Shown here one piece after another: positions 16,800 to 25,881 of a stretch of DNA of 64,000 bases (positions are counted from its first letter, which is position 1; every line of letters starts with the position of its first letter). The position numbers and the translations under genes were made by a program. The DNA comes from Hymenobacter psoromatis (GTDB lineage Bacteria; Bacteroidota; Bacteroidia; Cytophagales; Hymenobacteraceae). The stretch is taken from assembly GCA_001596155.1 (NCBI GenBank), contig CP014769.1:135991-199990 (forward strand). Direction: 5' to 3'. The notes beneath the pieces are model-generated. The model was not told the origin of the DNA. It did no database searches and worked only from the letters and a program-made list of their open reading frames with translations.

Positions 16800-17129
16800 T
16801 TACAGCGCGTTCAACATCTTGACGATTTGGCGCTTGCGCTTGCCGAGCTTGGCTTGCAGGCGGCCCACCAGCTCGTGGCCTTTGCCTTCCACATAGGTCA
16901 GGTCTTCGTCCGTGAGATGGGGGTAGGTTTGTTGCAGCTTGCCTTTGAGCTGGTTCCAGTCGCCGCGCGGGCGCAGGCGGTGGTCCACGCGCAGGTTGCG
17001 GAATTTGCGGCGGCGCTCAATGCTTTTTTCGGAGTAGAGCAGGACGCCGGCGAGGGCACCTAAGCCGGCCCCGGCGAGGAGGGTAAGAAAAACTTTACCA
17101 GTCTTGTTTTTGGGCTTTTCGGCTATCAT
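16800..17129 (-). CDS. CsbD-like general stress protein with membrane anchor
   Basis: 109 residues. The N-terminus has a Gly-rich membrane segment of YtxH type (VFLTLLAGAGLGALAGVLLY, about 12-31). The C-terminus is a CsbD-like domain: DWNQLKGKLQQTYPHLTDED, then TYVEGKGHELVGRLQAKLGK. CsbD is a sigma-B-controlled stress protein in Bacillus; its mechanism is unknown. The open frame continues upstream to an ATG at 17264, but that ATG lies in control site 5 and before the predicted transcription start, so ATG 17129 is used. A purine-rich GGGGAGGAAG stretch is right in front of it on the opposite-strand reading. Confidence 0.85.
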   Translation of the reverse strand: MIAEKPKNKTGKVFLTLLAGAGLGALAGVLLYSEKSIERRRKFRNLRVDHRLRPRGDWNQLKGKLQQTYPHLTDEDLTYVEGKGHELVGRLQAKLGKRKRQIVKMLNAL

Positions 17130-17197
17130 GGGGAGGAAGTTAAGAAGTGGGGGAGGAAGCCACCAGCCAGCAGTAGCGCTGGCCGGTGGCGATTTAG

Positions 17198-17263
17198 CAA
17201 AGGTGCCGCCGCCGCCCGCCACGCGGCCCTGACTATCGTCAGGCCAGCGCCTGATTTTTGTCA
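17198..17263 (-). promoter_or_regulatory. Tandem FNR-like site plus -7 box (site 5, minus strand)
   Basis: Read on the minus strand: TGACAAAAATCA (17263-17252) and TGACGATAGTCA (17241-17230), 22 bp apart, both close to perfect dyads. CACCTTTG (17205-17198) ends 32 bp after the second copy. It points to the CsbD gene. As both copies are symmetric, an effect on the Ca2+-type ATPase on the other strand is possible. Confidence 0.75.
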
Positions 17264-17392
17264 TGGCCCGGCCGGGGTGCTTGCCGGAACCTTGCGGCGT
17301 GACAACTTATCAGGCTTGCGCTTAATCAAGAAAAGTCACGCTAACGAAGGAAACATCTCGCGTGGTGCAGTAAACTCAATCGGGCCTCCGGA

Positions 17393-17428
17393 GCGAGCGT
17401 CATGCTTCCTTCGGCAGCATGACGCTCG
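17393..17428. repeat. Short family-A palindrome
   Basis: GAGCGTCATGCT and AGCATGACGCTC are inverted around TTCCTTCGGC-like loop bases. It lies just upstream of the Ca2+-type ATPase and resembles the arms of the larger family-A repeats. Confidence 0.7.
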
Positions 17429-17491
17429 TTTTCAGTGCAATTGCTTCGCCGCAGCCCGCTACCCATCCCCGGTAACCCGCAACCACTTTTG

Positions 17492-20134
17492 ATGGACTAT
17501 TACCTAACCCCCGTGGCCGAAGTGGCCGCCGCGCTGCACACCAGCCCGGCCGGCCTCGACGACGCCGCGGCCCGGCAGCGGCTGGCCAAATACGGTCCTA
17601 ATCAACTAGCTGATAACCAGAAGAAAACCTGGTGGCGGCTGCTGCTACACCAGTTTACGGACGTGATGATTCTGGTGCTGCTGGCGGCGGCCGGCATCTC
17701 GGTAGCGGTGGGCGAAACGCAGTCGGCCTACGTCATCCTGGCCATTATTGTGCTGAACGCGGCTCTGGGCTTTGGGCAGGAATACCGGGCCGATAAGGCA
17801 ATGGCCGCCCTCCAGCAGCTGGCCCCCCAGCAGGTGCAGGTGCGGCGCGGCGGCCAGCCCCACACCGTGCCGGTGGCCGACCTGGTGCCCGGCGACGTGG
17901 TGCTGCTCGAAGCCGGCAACGTCATTCCGGCCGACGTGCGCTTGCTGGAAACCCACGCCCTGAAAGTCGATGAGTCGTCGCTGACCGGCGAATCGGCCAA
18001 CGTGCAGAAGAACCCGGCCGCGCTGCCCGCCGGTGCCTACCCCCTCGGCGACCGCCTGAACCTGGGCTACAAGGGCACCAGCGTCACCAGCGGCCGGGCC
18101 ACGGCCTACGTGGTGGCCACCGGCATGGGCACCGAACTGGGTAAAATCGCGGCCCTGCTGCAAGCTCCCGAAACCCCGACGCCGCTGCAACAGCGGCTGG
18201 GCACGTTTGGCAAGTGGCTGGCGGCGGGAGCAATAGGGATTTGCGCGGTGTTTTTTGCGGCGGGCTGGTGGAGGGGCGAGCCGCTGGGCAACCTGCTGCT
18301 GGTGTCCATCTCGCTGGCCGTGGCCGCCATCCCAGAGGCGCTGCCGGCGGTGGTCACCATCGCCCTGGCGCTGGGGGCCAAGCGGTTGGCCAAAGACCAC
18401 GCGCTCATCCGCAAGCTGCCGGCGGTGGAGACGCTGGGCTCGGTCACCTACATCTGCACCGACAAAACGGGCACGCTGACGCTCAACCAGATGACGACCC
18501 AGGAAGTGTACGCTAACCCGGCGTTTGCCCTGCCTGTTTTAGAAAAAAGCGACGCGCTGCTGACCGCGATGGCCCTCAATACCGATGCCAGCGAAGGGCC
18601 CGGTGGCCAGTGGCTGGGCGACTCGACCGAAGTGGCGCTGGCCCGCTACGCCGCCGACCACGCCTACCCCCGCCCCGCGCTCGAAGCCCGGTTTCCGCGC
18701 CTCGCCGAGCTGCCCTTCGACGCCGAGCGCAAGTGCATGAGCACCCTGCACCAGACCGAGCACGGGGTGCTGGTGCTCACCAAAGGCGCGCCCGGCGTGC
18801 TGTTCGCCCAGCTCGCCGCCGACCAGCAAAGCCAGCTGCCCGACCTGGAGCAGCGCGCCGATGCCCAGGCATCTCAGGGCTACCGCGTGCTAGCCTACGC
18901 CGCCAAGCTGCTGCCCGAAATGCCGAAGCAGCTCGACGCGGCTACCCTCGAAACCGGCCTAGCCTGCATCGGCTTTGCCAGCCTCATCGACCCCGCCCGC
19001 GAGGAGGCGCGCCAGGCCGTGGCCGACTGCCAAACCGCCGGTATCATTCCGGTGATGATTACCGGCGACCACAAGCTCACCGCGCAGGCCATTGCCCGCC
19101 AGCTCGGCATCCTGGCCGGCCCCGACGAGCTGGTGCTCACCGGCCCCGAGCTCACGGCCCTCGCTGAGCCCGCCTTCGCCGCCATCGTGGAAAGAGTGCG
19201 GGTGTACGCCCGCGTGGACCCGGCTCAGAAGCTACGCATTATCAGCGCCTTGCAGGCTAAAGGCCAGTTCGTGGCCATGACCGGCGACGGCGTGAACGAT
19301 GCGCCGGCCCTCAAGCACGCCGACATCGGCATTGCGATGGGCATCGGCGGCACGGAGGTAGCCAAGGAGGCCGCGCATATGATTTTGCTGGATGATAACT
19401 TCGCCACTATTGTGCGGGCCGTGCAGCACGGGCGACGGATTTATGACAATATTCTCAAATTTATCCGCTATATTTTATCGAGCAACGTGGGCGAAATCTG
19501 GGCCATTTTCCTGGCCCCGTTTTTTGGGCTACCCATCCCGCTGCTGGCCATTCAAATTCTGTGGATTAACCTGCTCACCGACGGCCTGCCCGGCCTGGCC
19601 CTGGCCTACGAGCCCGCCGAGGCTAACGTCATGCAGCACCCGCCCCGCCCCCCGGACCAACCCATTCTGGACGCGGGCCTGGGCTGGTTTATCGGCTGGG
19701 TGGGGCTGCTGATTGGGGCCCTCACGCTGGGCACCCAGGCCTGGGCCATCCGCGACGGTGACGCGCACTGGCAAACGATGACGTTTACGGTGCTCTGTTT
19801 CACGCAGCTGGGCAGCGCCCTGGCCATTCGCTCCTCGCGCGAGTCGCTCTTCACGCTAGGTCTATTTTCCAACAAGCCGATGCTAGGCGCGGTAGGGCTG
19901 TCGGTGGCCCTGCAACTGCTGATTATTTACCTGCCTTTCCTTAATAAAATATTTGCTACCAAACCTTTGTCATGGGGTGAGCTGGCGCTGACGGTGGCCA
20001 TTTCGAGCGTCGTATTTTGGGCCATCGAGCTGCAAAAGCTAGTTGGTCGGCGGCGGGCTAGGGCGGCGGCGGTGCCCACGATGGAAGGAGTTGCCAAGCC
20101 AGGGCGTAGGCCGGCGGCGCTAGCCCCGGCGTAG
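17492..20134 (+). CDS. P2A-type cation (Ca2+) ATPase, PacL/SERCA-like
   Basis: 880 residues with the full P-type plan: an N-terminal cation-ATPase domain (about 1-70), actuator domain with LTGES near 170, the M4 motif PEALP near 286, and DKTGTLT (D324). The hinge [31 protein letters not shown] and four C-terminal helices with NLLTDG near 693 follow. PEALP plus the NLLTDGLP segment is typical of Ca2+ or Ca2+/Mn2+ exporters. A longer frame starts at 17435, but ATG 17492 gives the standard [17 protein letters not shown] start. Upstream are a short palindrome and, on the other strand, control site 5. It appears to be a single-gene unit. Confidence 0.9.
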   Translation: MDYYLTPVAEVAAALHTSPAGLDDAAARQRLAKYGPNQLADNQKKTWWRLLLHQFTDVMILVLLAAAGISVAVGETQSAYVILAIIVLNAALGFGQEYRADKAMAALQQLAPQQVQVRRGGQPHTVPVADLVPGDVVLLEAGNVIPADVRLLETHALKVDESSLTGESANVQKNPAALPAGAYPLGDRLNLGYKGTSVTSGRATAYVVATGMGTELGKIAALLQAPETPTPLQQRLGTFGKWLAAGAIGICAVFFAAGWWRGEPLGNLLLVSISLAVAAIPEALPAVVTIALALGAKRLAKDHALIRKLPAVETLGSVTYICTDKTGTLTLNQMTTQEVYANPAFALPVLEKSDALLTAMALNTDASEGPGGQWLGDSTEVALARYAADHAYPRPALEARFPRLAELPFDAERKCMSTLHQTEHGVLVLTKGAPGVLFAQLAADQQSQLPDLEQRADAQASQGYRVLAYAAKLLPEMPKQLDAATLETGLACIGFASLIDPAREEARQAVADCQTAGIIPVMITGDHKLTAQAIARQLGILAGPDELVLTGPELTALAEPAFAAIVERVRVYARVDPAQKLRIISALQAKGQFVAMTGDGVNDAPALKHADIGIAMGIGGTEVAKEAAHMILLDDNFATIVRAVQHGRRIYDNILKFIRYILSSNVGEIWAIFLAPFFGLPIPLLAIQILWINLLTDGLPGLALAYEPAEANVMQHPPRPPDQPILDAGLGWFIGWVGLLIGALTLGTQAWAIRDGDAHWQTMTFTVLCFTQLGSALAIRSSRESLFTLGLFSNKPMLGAVGLSVALQLLIIYLPFLNKIFATKPLSWGELALTVAISSVVFWAIELQKLVGRRRARAAAVPTMEGVAKPGRRPAALAPA

Positions 20135-20306
20135 CCAATCTTTTGGGCTTACGCGCTGCCATTCTGGTCCTTTCACCGCGCGGCCTACCCTCGCTATTTT
20201 GTCTGTTTGACAACATGGGTACAGCGCTACACACTGTTAGCAGCGGGCTGGCCGCTGGGGTAGGAATAGGGAGGTAGGGCGGAGCGCTCTTCATTTAAAT
20301 TTCACT

Positions 20307-20371
20307 TGACGGATGTCATGTGATATGGCGATTCTTGTCATAGGCATGGCCGCTGCCCTGCCGGACCTTTA
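20307..20371 (+). promoter_or_regulatory. Tandem FNR-like site plus -7 box (site 6)
   Basis: TGACGGATGTCA at 20307-20318 and CGATTCTTGTCA at 20329-20340, 22 bp apart; GACCTTTA at 20364-20371 ends 31 bp after the second copy. This box is identical to that of site 4. It precedes the copper-bundle remnant and the second BON gene. Confidence 0.75.
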
Positions 20372-20403
20372 ATCAACCCGATTTTCAATTGATTTCCAGC
20401 GTT

Positions 20404-20639
20404 ATGCAAACCCACAACCAAAGCCAACTCGATGCTCTGACTGCCGCTGTGGCGGCTTGCGAGCAGACTGCGCCGACGTGTGCGCCTTGACCCTGCGCCT
20501 CGTGGCCCGCGACTCGGAGTATGCCGCGCACCTGCTCCCGGCGTGCGCTGAAATCTGCGCCGCCTGCGCCGATGAGTGCGGCCAGCACGAGTACCTGTAC
20601 TGCCAGCAGTGCGCCGAAGCCTGCCGTCGCTGCGCCTAG
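20404..20639 (+). pseudogene. Frameshifted four-helix copper-binding (Csp/DUF326-like) gene
   Basis: The ATG at 20404 opens a frame (MQTHNQSQLDALTAAVAACE) that stops after 28 residues. The next frame from about 20457 continues with a Cys-rich helical pattern (DCADVCAL, then ACAEICAACADECGQHE and YCQQCAEACRRC). That pattern matches the second half of DUF326/Csp-type cytosolic copper-storage bundles. The usual middle helix is missing, and the protein ends at CRRCA before the family C-terminus. It thus seems to have lost a segment and its frame. The intact control site 6 now lies 33 bases before its start and probably serves the BON gene behind it. A compact form translated from an internal start is possible but unlikely. 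Confidence 0.7.
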
Positions 20640-20695
20640 CGGGGCACAGGAGGCTAAATTATTCTGCTTTTACCCTAATTCCTTTTCCACCCGCC

Positions 20696-22207
20696 ATGAA
20701 TACCCCCTATCTTCTAGTTGCCCCCGCCTCCGCCGAAATCATGGCCGATGCCGACATTACCACGGCTATCGAACGGCTCTTCACCACCCAAAGAGGGATG
20801 ACCGAGCATTTGCTGGACGTGGCCACGGCCGAGGGCGTGGTGACGCTGACCGGCTTCACTGAAAATCTGCTGGCCCGGCGGCGGGCCGAGGAAATTGCCC
20901 TGGCGGTGCGCGGCGTGCGCGGCGTAACCAGCACGGTGGCCGTGCGCACCGTGGAACTGCCCGACGCCGACTTGCAGCGCGACGTGTGCGAGGCCCTGGC
21001 CGATGACCCCGCCACCACCGACTACCACGTGGCCTGCACCGTGGCCGGGGGGGTGGTTACGCTCACGGGCATGGTGCAGAGCTGGGCCGAGCAGCAACTG
21101 GTGCTGCGCGTGCTGCAAGGCGTGCGGGGCGTAACCACCTTCGTGGCGGAGCGCCTGACTATCCAAGAGGGAGAAATCGCGAATTCGGACGAGGAAATCA
21201 CCATCCAAATCCAGGAGCTGCTCGACTGGGATATTCGAGTGAACAGCGCTCTGGTGGAGGTGCACACCAATGAGCAGGTGGTGTACTTGGCAGGTACGGT
21301 GGGCTCGGCCACGGAAAAGAACTATATCATCGACATCGCTTACCAGACTGGGGCCACCCGCGTGGATGCCCGTGACTTGTTCGTGGCCTACTGGGCGCTA
21401 GGCAGCGAGCTGCGGCGCAAGAAGTTCGCGCCCCGCACCGACGCCGACGTGGCCAGCGCCGTGCGCGGGGCCCTGCACCGTAACCCGCGCGTATGCGGCT
21501 CCGAAACGCTGGTGCAGGCCCTGGAAGGCACCGTGACGCTGGCCGGCACGGTGCGCAACCTGCGCGCCCGCCAGGAAGCCGAGCGCGATGCCCGTCTTGT
21601 AGTGGGCGTGTCCGATGTGCATAATATATTGAAAATAAGACCTAAGCGCCCGGTGTCCGATGCCGAAATTCGTCAGTCTATCCTGGCCGCGCTGGCCCGC
21701 GACCCCTACCTGGGGTACTTCTATTTTAGGGTGCGCGTAAGCCAGGGCCGGGCCTTCGTACATGGGCAGGTAGACAGTGCGTTTGAGCGCGAGCGGGCGG
21801 GAGAGGTGGCCACCGGGGCCAGCGGCGTGCTGTCCGTGGCCAACCTGGTGCAGCAGCCGGAGACGACCCGCCCTGACGAGTTTCCGGCCAGCCGACCGGG
21901 GGCCGCCGAGCCCCGGCCCACGGGTCCCGACCCCGACCAGGCGCTGGCCAGCCGCATCCGGCAGCGCCATTTCTGGTCGGCCGCCCTGCACGACCAGGGT
22001 ATCGGGGTGCGGGTGAGCCACGGCCGCGCCACCCTCATCGGTACCGTGGATACCTGGCCTGAGCGCCACCAGGCTGCTCTCGACGCCTACGAGGCCGGGG
22101 CCCGCGACGTAAACAACCACCTGCGCGTGCTGGTCCCTGCGGAACCTGCCGCCCACGAGCCGCGGGCCGCTAAAACCTTGGAACTCCTCGCCGATGCGCA
22201 CGGCTAG
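20696..22207 (+). CDS. Second six-BON-domain protein
   Basis: 503 residues with six tandem BON domains laid out as in the 3096-4544 paralogue. Many blocks are near-identical, for example the IQSW/MVQSWAEQQLVLRVL region and the NSDEEI start of domain 3. A Pro-rich linker (about 395-425) before the last domain is longer than in the paralogue. There is no signal peptide, so it is predicted cytoplasmic. ATG 20696 is chosen over an upstream in-frame start (20576) that lies inside the copper-bundle remnant. It would be transcribed from control site 6. The function of cytosolic BON arrays is not known. Confidence 0.9.
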   Translation: MNTPYLLVAPASAEIMADADITTAIERLFTTQRGMTEHLLDVATAEGVVTLTGFTENLLARRRAEEIALAVRGVRGVTSTVAVRTVELPDADLQRDVCEALADDPATTDYHVACTVAGGVVTLTGMVQSWAEQQLVLRVLQGVRGVTTFVAERLTIQEGEIANSDEEITIQIQELLDWDIRVNSALVEVHTNEQVVYLAGTVGSATEKNYIIDIAYQTGATRVDARDLFVAYWALGSELRRKKFAPRTDADVASAVRGALHRNPRVCGSETLVQALEGTVTLAGTVRNLRARQEAERDARLVVGVSDVHNILKIRPKRPVSDAEIRQSILAALARDPYLGYFYFRVRVSQGRAFVHGQVDSAFERERAGEVATGASGVLSVANLVQQPETTRPDEFPASRPGAAEPRPTGPDPDQALASRIRQRHFWSAALHDQGIGVRVSHGRATLIGTVDTWPERHQAALDAYEAGARDVNNHLRVLVPAEPAAHEPRAAKTLELLADAHG

Positions 22208-22468
22208 CGGCCTGGCCTGGCACGGCCGGTTTCGTAGCCGGGCGATGCCCTTCCTGCCCCTAGACCCCGCCAGCCGGCGAATGAAGTAGGACGCCGACGC
22301 GACTATGACGGTAGCGGAGAGCCACGAGTACACCGGGGTTAGTGCGGAGCCCGCCCACCAGGCATCCCACCGCGAGGCAGTGCGCTTACTACAGTAAATC
22401 AATAGATTAGCGCTTGATGAGCCGCCTACTGGTTTTTCCATTTGCCCACCCCCTTTTCCCCTACCACT

Positions 22469-23026
22469 ATGCCTTCCCCCCTTTTCGTGCTGACCGATTT
22501 TTACACCGTCACCAACCGGGCGCTATCCTACGTGGCCGGGCTGGCCCTGGCCGTGTGCGACCAGGCATTTACCCTTACACCCGAAGCCCTGGCCCTGCGC
22601 CCGCTCCTGGCAGCCCTGGATGCTACCGTGGTGCCTACCACCGTAGCCCGGCTCAATGAACCCACCGCCGGCCGACACGGCCTCGCGGCGGCTCAACAGT
22701 GCGGCCTGACCCCAGCCCTGGCCGGCAGCAGCCTCTACCGGGTGGTGGCGCAGGAGACAGCAGCCGGCCTGCGGCAAGCTGTGGAGGAACTGTTTGAGCA
22801 GGCCACGGGCAACCAGCAGCAAACGGCCCGCAAGAAGAATAGCAAACGCCCCCACACGCCGGCGCAAGACTACCTGGTTCAGCACGTTAGAAAGTGTATT
22901 GAAACTACTTTCAGTCAACTGACCACTCGCTTCCCCAAACAAATTCACGCCGTGACCGCCGCCGGCTTCGCCTTGAAAATTGCTTTATTCGTTTTCGTTC
23001 ATACTCTTGCCCAAGCTGGCTGTTAG
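22469..23026 (+). pseudogene. USP gene remnant fused to an IS982-type transposase end
   Basis: The open frame is a chimera. Residues 1-28 match the start of a USP (PSPLFVLTDFYTVTNRALSY). Residues 29 to about 108 match the second half of the two-domain USP at 24995 (AVCDQAFTLTPEALALRPLL against AVEDQPFQLAPPVRALAPLL). The middle of the USP is thus deleted in frame, possibly at the shared CTGGCCGTG. From about residue 109 (FEQATGNQQQTARKKNSKRP) the frame becomes the last 77 residues of an IS982-family transposase and ends at an IS terminus. The join lies at a shared EEL/EDL. It may be expressed as a short hybrid, but neither part is complete. Confidence 0.75.
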
Positions 23027-23044
23027 TTATTCCGCAACTTGGGT
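22790..23044 (+). mobile_element. 3' remnant of an IS982-type element
   Basis: Encodes only the transposase C-terminus (HAVTAAGFALKIALFVF) and ends with the terminal repeat CCGCAACTTGGGT at 23032-23044. It differs at many positions from the neighbouring copy, so it comes from a related rather than the same element. Confidence 0.75.
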
Positions 23045-23050
23045 TAGGTA

Positions 23051-24013
23051 ACCCAAGTTGCGGGGTAGGGTGAGGTCATAAAAAAGTCTGTTCGGCGTGA
23101 ACAGGCTAGGTTTGAGGTATTCGACCCCCTCAACTCCAACCGACCATGCGCGAACAGACCGTTGCAATGTACTGCGTACTTGATGATTTAATCCGCTTCT
23201 CTCGCCCCGCCGGCACGCCGCCCCCGGCTTCGGGCCGGCGCTTGACCGATGCCCAGGTGCTGACCACGGCTCTGGTAGCCGCCCGCTTTTTTGGGGGCAA
23301 CCTGGTGGTCGCCAAGCATTATATGGAGCAGCATTGGGGACAGAACCGCCTGGACAAGAGCGGCTTTACCCGTCGCCTACACGCCCTCACCGATACGCTC
23401 TGCTCGCTGTTCGCCACCTTTGGCGACATCCTCAAACAGCTGCACACCGAGGCGCGCTACGTGCTGGACTCGTTTCCGGTAGCCGTGTGTCATAAAATGC
23501 GCTTCAAGCATTTGGGACGCGCATCCCGCGCTGTAAGCTGCTGACAGGCAAGGCTTATCATGGCCGCTGCGCCAGTAAACGCAGCTGGTTCTATGGCCTC
23601 AAGGTGCAGGTGGTGGCCACCAGCAACGGCATCCCTGTCGAGTTCTATATTCATGCTGGAGCCGAGTCGGAGCAAACCGGCCAGCGCGGCTTGCCGCTGG
23701 ACCTGCCCGCGGGCAGTGTCCTCTACACCGATGCCGGCTACACGGACTATGCAGCGGAAGACCTGTTCAACGAGGCCAGCGGTAGCCAGCAGCAGACAGC
23801 CCGTCGGAAAAACAGCAAGCGCCCGCATCATCCGGCGCAAACCTTTCTGCTACAGTATTTTCGCAAGGGCATCGAAACCTGCTTTAGGCAGCTCACCGCT
23901 CGCTTTCCTAAGCAGATTCATGCGGTCACGGCCGCCGGTTTTGCCTTAAAAATTACATTATTCATCTTTGCTCACGCCTTGCACCAGGCTGGCCTATAGG
24001 CCGCAACTTGGGT
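23051..24013 (+). mobile_element. IS982-family insertion sequence
   Basis: About 963 bp bounded by 13-bp inverted repeats, ACCCAAGTTGCGG at 23051-23063 and CCGCAACTTGGGT at 24001-24013. It is flanked on both sides by TAGGTA (23045-23050 and 24014-24019), a likely target duplication. The left copy of TAGGTA abuts the end of the older IS remnant. The single transposase gene is broken (see next entry), so the element is likely immobile on its own. Confidence 0.8.
23146..23999 (+). pseudogene. IS982-type transposase, frameshifted
   Basis: The first frame (23146-23544) encodes the N-terminal half with the catalytic start YVLDSFPVAVC. It then runs into unrelated residues and stops. The normal continuation (RIPRCKLLTGKAYHGRC, then LYTDAGYTDYA and HAVTAAGFALK) is in another frame from about 23520 to 23999. 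At the break a run of about 20 bases appears to be inserted, with a CGC repeat at its edges. Members of this family use one uninterrupted frame of about 290 codons, so this copy is read as inactive rather than programmed-frameshifted. Confidence 0.8.
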
Positions 24014-24021
24014 TAGGTAAG

Positions 24022-24580
24022 TGAATTAGCAAGATAGTAGGTGTTCACCGTGACGGGACCGCTGTTGGCGGGCTGGCCCTGGGCGAACCTGTTCACGCCC
24101 GTGCACATCATCTTGCTAGAGCTGGTAATGGGGCCGACCTGCTCCATTGCCTTCGAAAACGAGCCCGCCGAGGCCGGCCAGATACACCAGCCGCCCTACC
24201 CGCTCGCCAGCACCTTCCCGGCCGGGGCCGAGTTGGGTCGCAGCATGACGCAGGGCCTGGGCATCGCGGCGGCGGTGCTGGGCGTGTACTACGTGGCCAT
24301 GCACGCGGGCCTACCCCTGCCGGTGGGCCGCACGCTGGTGTTTACCACGCTGGTGTTCAGCAATATGGGCCTCACCCTGGTCAACCGCTCGTTTACCCAA
24401 TCGGTGTGGCGCACCCTACACGTGCCCAACCGCATCCTCTGGCTGATGCTGGGCCTTACGCTGGTGCTGCTACTGGTTACGCTGGTGGTACCGGCGGCGC
24501 AGCGGCTGTTCGGCTTCGCGCCGGTATCGGCGGGTGCGTTGGGTTGGTGCGCGCTGGCCGCGTTGATGGGAGTAGAGTAG
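24022..24580 (+). pseudogene. C-terminal stump of a P-type cation ATPase
   Basis: The frame 24041-24580 encodes about 180 residues matching only the last membrane helices of a cation ATPase: FTPVHIILLELVMGPTCSIAFENEPAE, then four hydrophobic stretches ending near 24560. The GPTCS/FENEPAE block corresponds to the M6 region after the hinge. The actuator, phosphorylation and nucleotide domains are absent and the frame begins right after the IS right end, so an IS-linked deletion removed roughly the first 600-700 residues. No promoter was seen before it. Confidence 0.75.
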
Positions 24581-24735
24581 GAAGAAGTGTATGAGGCCGT
24601 GCGTCGGAGCCGCGCTTGAAGTAGGGTCAGGCTGTGCCAGATGTTTCAAGCAGCGGGGGCCGTCCAATAGGTGCTTGGGGCATCAGCGCGAAAATTTCCC
24701 TGGGTATCGGCCACCGGGCGGGGGGTAGGGTAGCC

Positions 24736-24800
24736 TGACAAATGTCATCTGATAAGGAGATTATTATCAGGTAATTGCCAGGATGAGCGCCGCACTTTTA
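24736..24800 (+). promoter_or_regulatory. Tandem FNR-like site plus -7 box (site 7)
   Basis: TGACAAATGTCA at 24736-24747 and AGATTATTATCA at 24758-24769, 22 bp apart. TTG at 24775-24777 and CACTTTTA at 24793-24800 follow with the same 15-base gap as in sites 2, 4 and 10. The box ends 31 bp after the second copy. It serves the two USP genes. The remaining bases between 24581 and 24994 hold no supported gene. Confidence 0.8.
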
Positions 24801-24994
24801 CGGAGCTCCTATTTCTTCACTGGGCGGCTCGCTGTTCCTAACTCCTTTTTACGCCTGGTTACGCCCGTTTTTCTGTTTTCGGTAGTGCTGGCCGCGGCGC
24901 TGGCTCTAGTAGGTTGGCACTTGGGGGCTCACTCGTCGCGCGCTGCCTGAAGGTTTTAAGGTCTCAACGTTACTTCACCCGCCGCTTCTGAGTT

Positions 24995-25828
24995 ATGAAA
25001 CCTTCCTTCGTTGTCCTCACCGATGCAGCCCCCACCGGTGAACCCTTGCTCGGCTACGCCGCCGCGCTGGCCGCCGCCGTGGGGGCCACCCTGCACCTGG
25101 TGCACGTGGCGTCGATGCCGCCCATTGCCACCATACAATATGGCCTGCCGCTACTCGGTACGAGCTACGTGCCGGCTGTGCGCGACGACCTGCGGCGGGC
25201 CGCCGCCCGCCTGCCCGTGCCCACCACCGTGGACGTGTTGGAAAGCGACTGGCATGACGCCCTGGCCCAGGTGCTGGCCGCTTATCAGCCGGCGCTGGTG
25301 CTGGCCGGCCTCACCGCCACCGATGGCCCGCTGGATGAGCTGCTGAGCAACCGCACCCTGCCGCTGCCGCACCAAACCGGCTACCCCCTGCTGCTGGTGC
25401 CTGAGCGCTTGCCCGCTGCCGCCCAGCGCCCACCGCGCCACCTGCTGCTGGCCGTGGAGGACCAGCCCTTCCAGCTCGCGCCGCCGGTGCGGGCGCTGGC
25501 CCCGCTGCTCGATGCCCTGGCCTGCACCATTACGCCCGTGACCGTGCTACCCCTGCCCCATCCCCTGGCCGCTGGCGGGGTCGGGCTGCTCGCCGCTCAA
25601 ACCTGCGGCCTGGCCGCCGCGCTGCCGGGCACCAAGCTGCACCGGGTGGTGGGCGTGCGCCCCGCCACGGGTATCTGGCGGGCGGCCGAGGAGCTAGGGG
25701 CCGACCTGATAGGACTGCTCGACCAGGGCCACGGCTGGGTGCATAAACTCTTCAGCGGCAGCATCATCGCCGATGTGCTGCGCTACTCCCAGGTGCCCGT
25801 GCTCCTGCTGCCCGTGGCGATGAACTAG
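24995..25828 (+). CDS. Universal stress protein, two UspA domains
   Basis: 277 residues with two tandem UspA-like domains (about 3-138 and 148-277). The first strand is SFVVLTDAAPTGEPLLGYAA, the first domain closes with PLLLVPE, and the second ends with GWVHKLFSGSIIADVLRYSQVPVLLLP. The G-x9-G-S ATP-binding pattern is recognisable near the end (HKLFSGSIIADV). It is the intact counterpart of the degraded USP at 22469. A leader of about 190 bases separates it from the predicted start point of site 7. The next USP gene follows after 53 bases. Confidence 0.9.
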   Translation: MKPSFVVLTDAAPTGEPLLGYAAALAAAVGATLHLVHVASMPPIATIQYGLPLLGTSYVPAVRDDLRRAAARLPVPTTVDVLESDWHDALAQVLAAYQPALVLAGLTATDGPLDELLSNRTLPLPHQTGYPLLLVPERLPAAAQRPPRHLLLAVEDQPFQLAPPVRALAPLLDALACTITPVTVLPLPHPLAAGGVGLLAAQTCGLAAALPGTKLHRVVGVRPATGIWRAAEELGADLIGLLDQGHGWVHKLFSGSIIADVLRYSQVPVLLLPVAMN

Positions 25829-25881
25829 CGCTTGCTGGCGTCAGGGGCTGGTCAGCTACTTCACATTTTCTCCTCCTTACC

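Noticed and set aside
17298..17313. GTGACAACTTATCAGG before the Ca2+-type ATPase as an extra control site
   Set aside because: The dyad is 13 instead of 12 bases, has no partner 22 bp away and no phased -7 box. It may be an unrelated resemblance.
24783..24950. A 55-codon frame with a possible membrane segment between site 7 and the USP gene
   Set aside because: Its ATG lies upstream of the predicted -7 box (24793-24800), so the transcript would start inside the frame. No other start gives a sensible protein.
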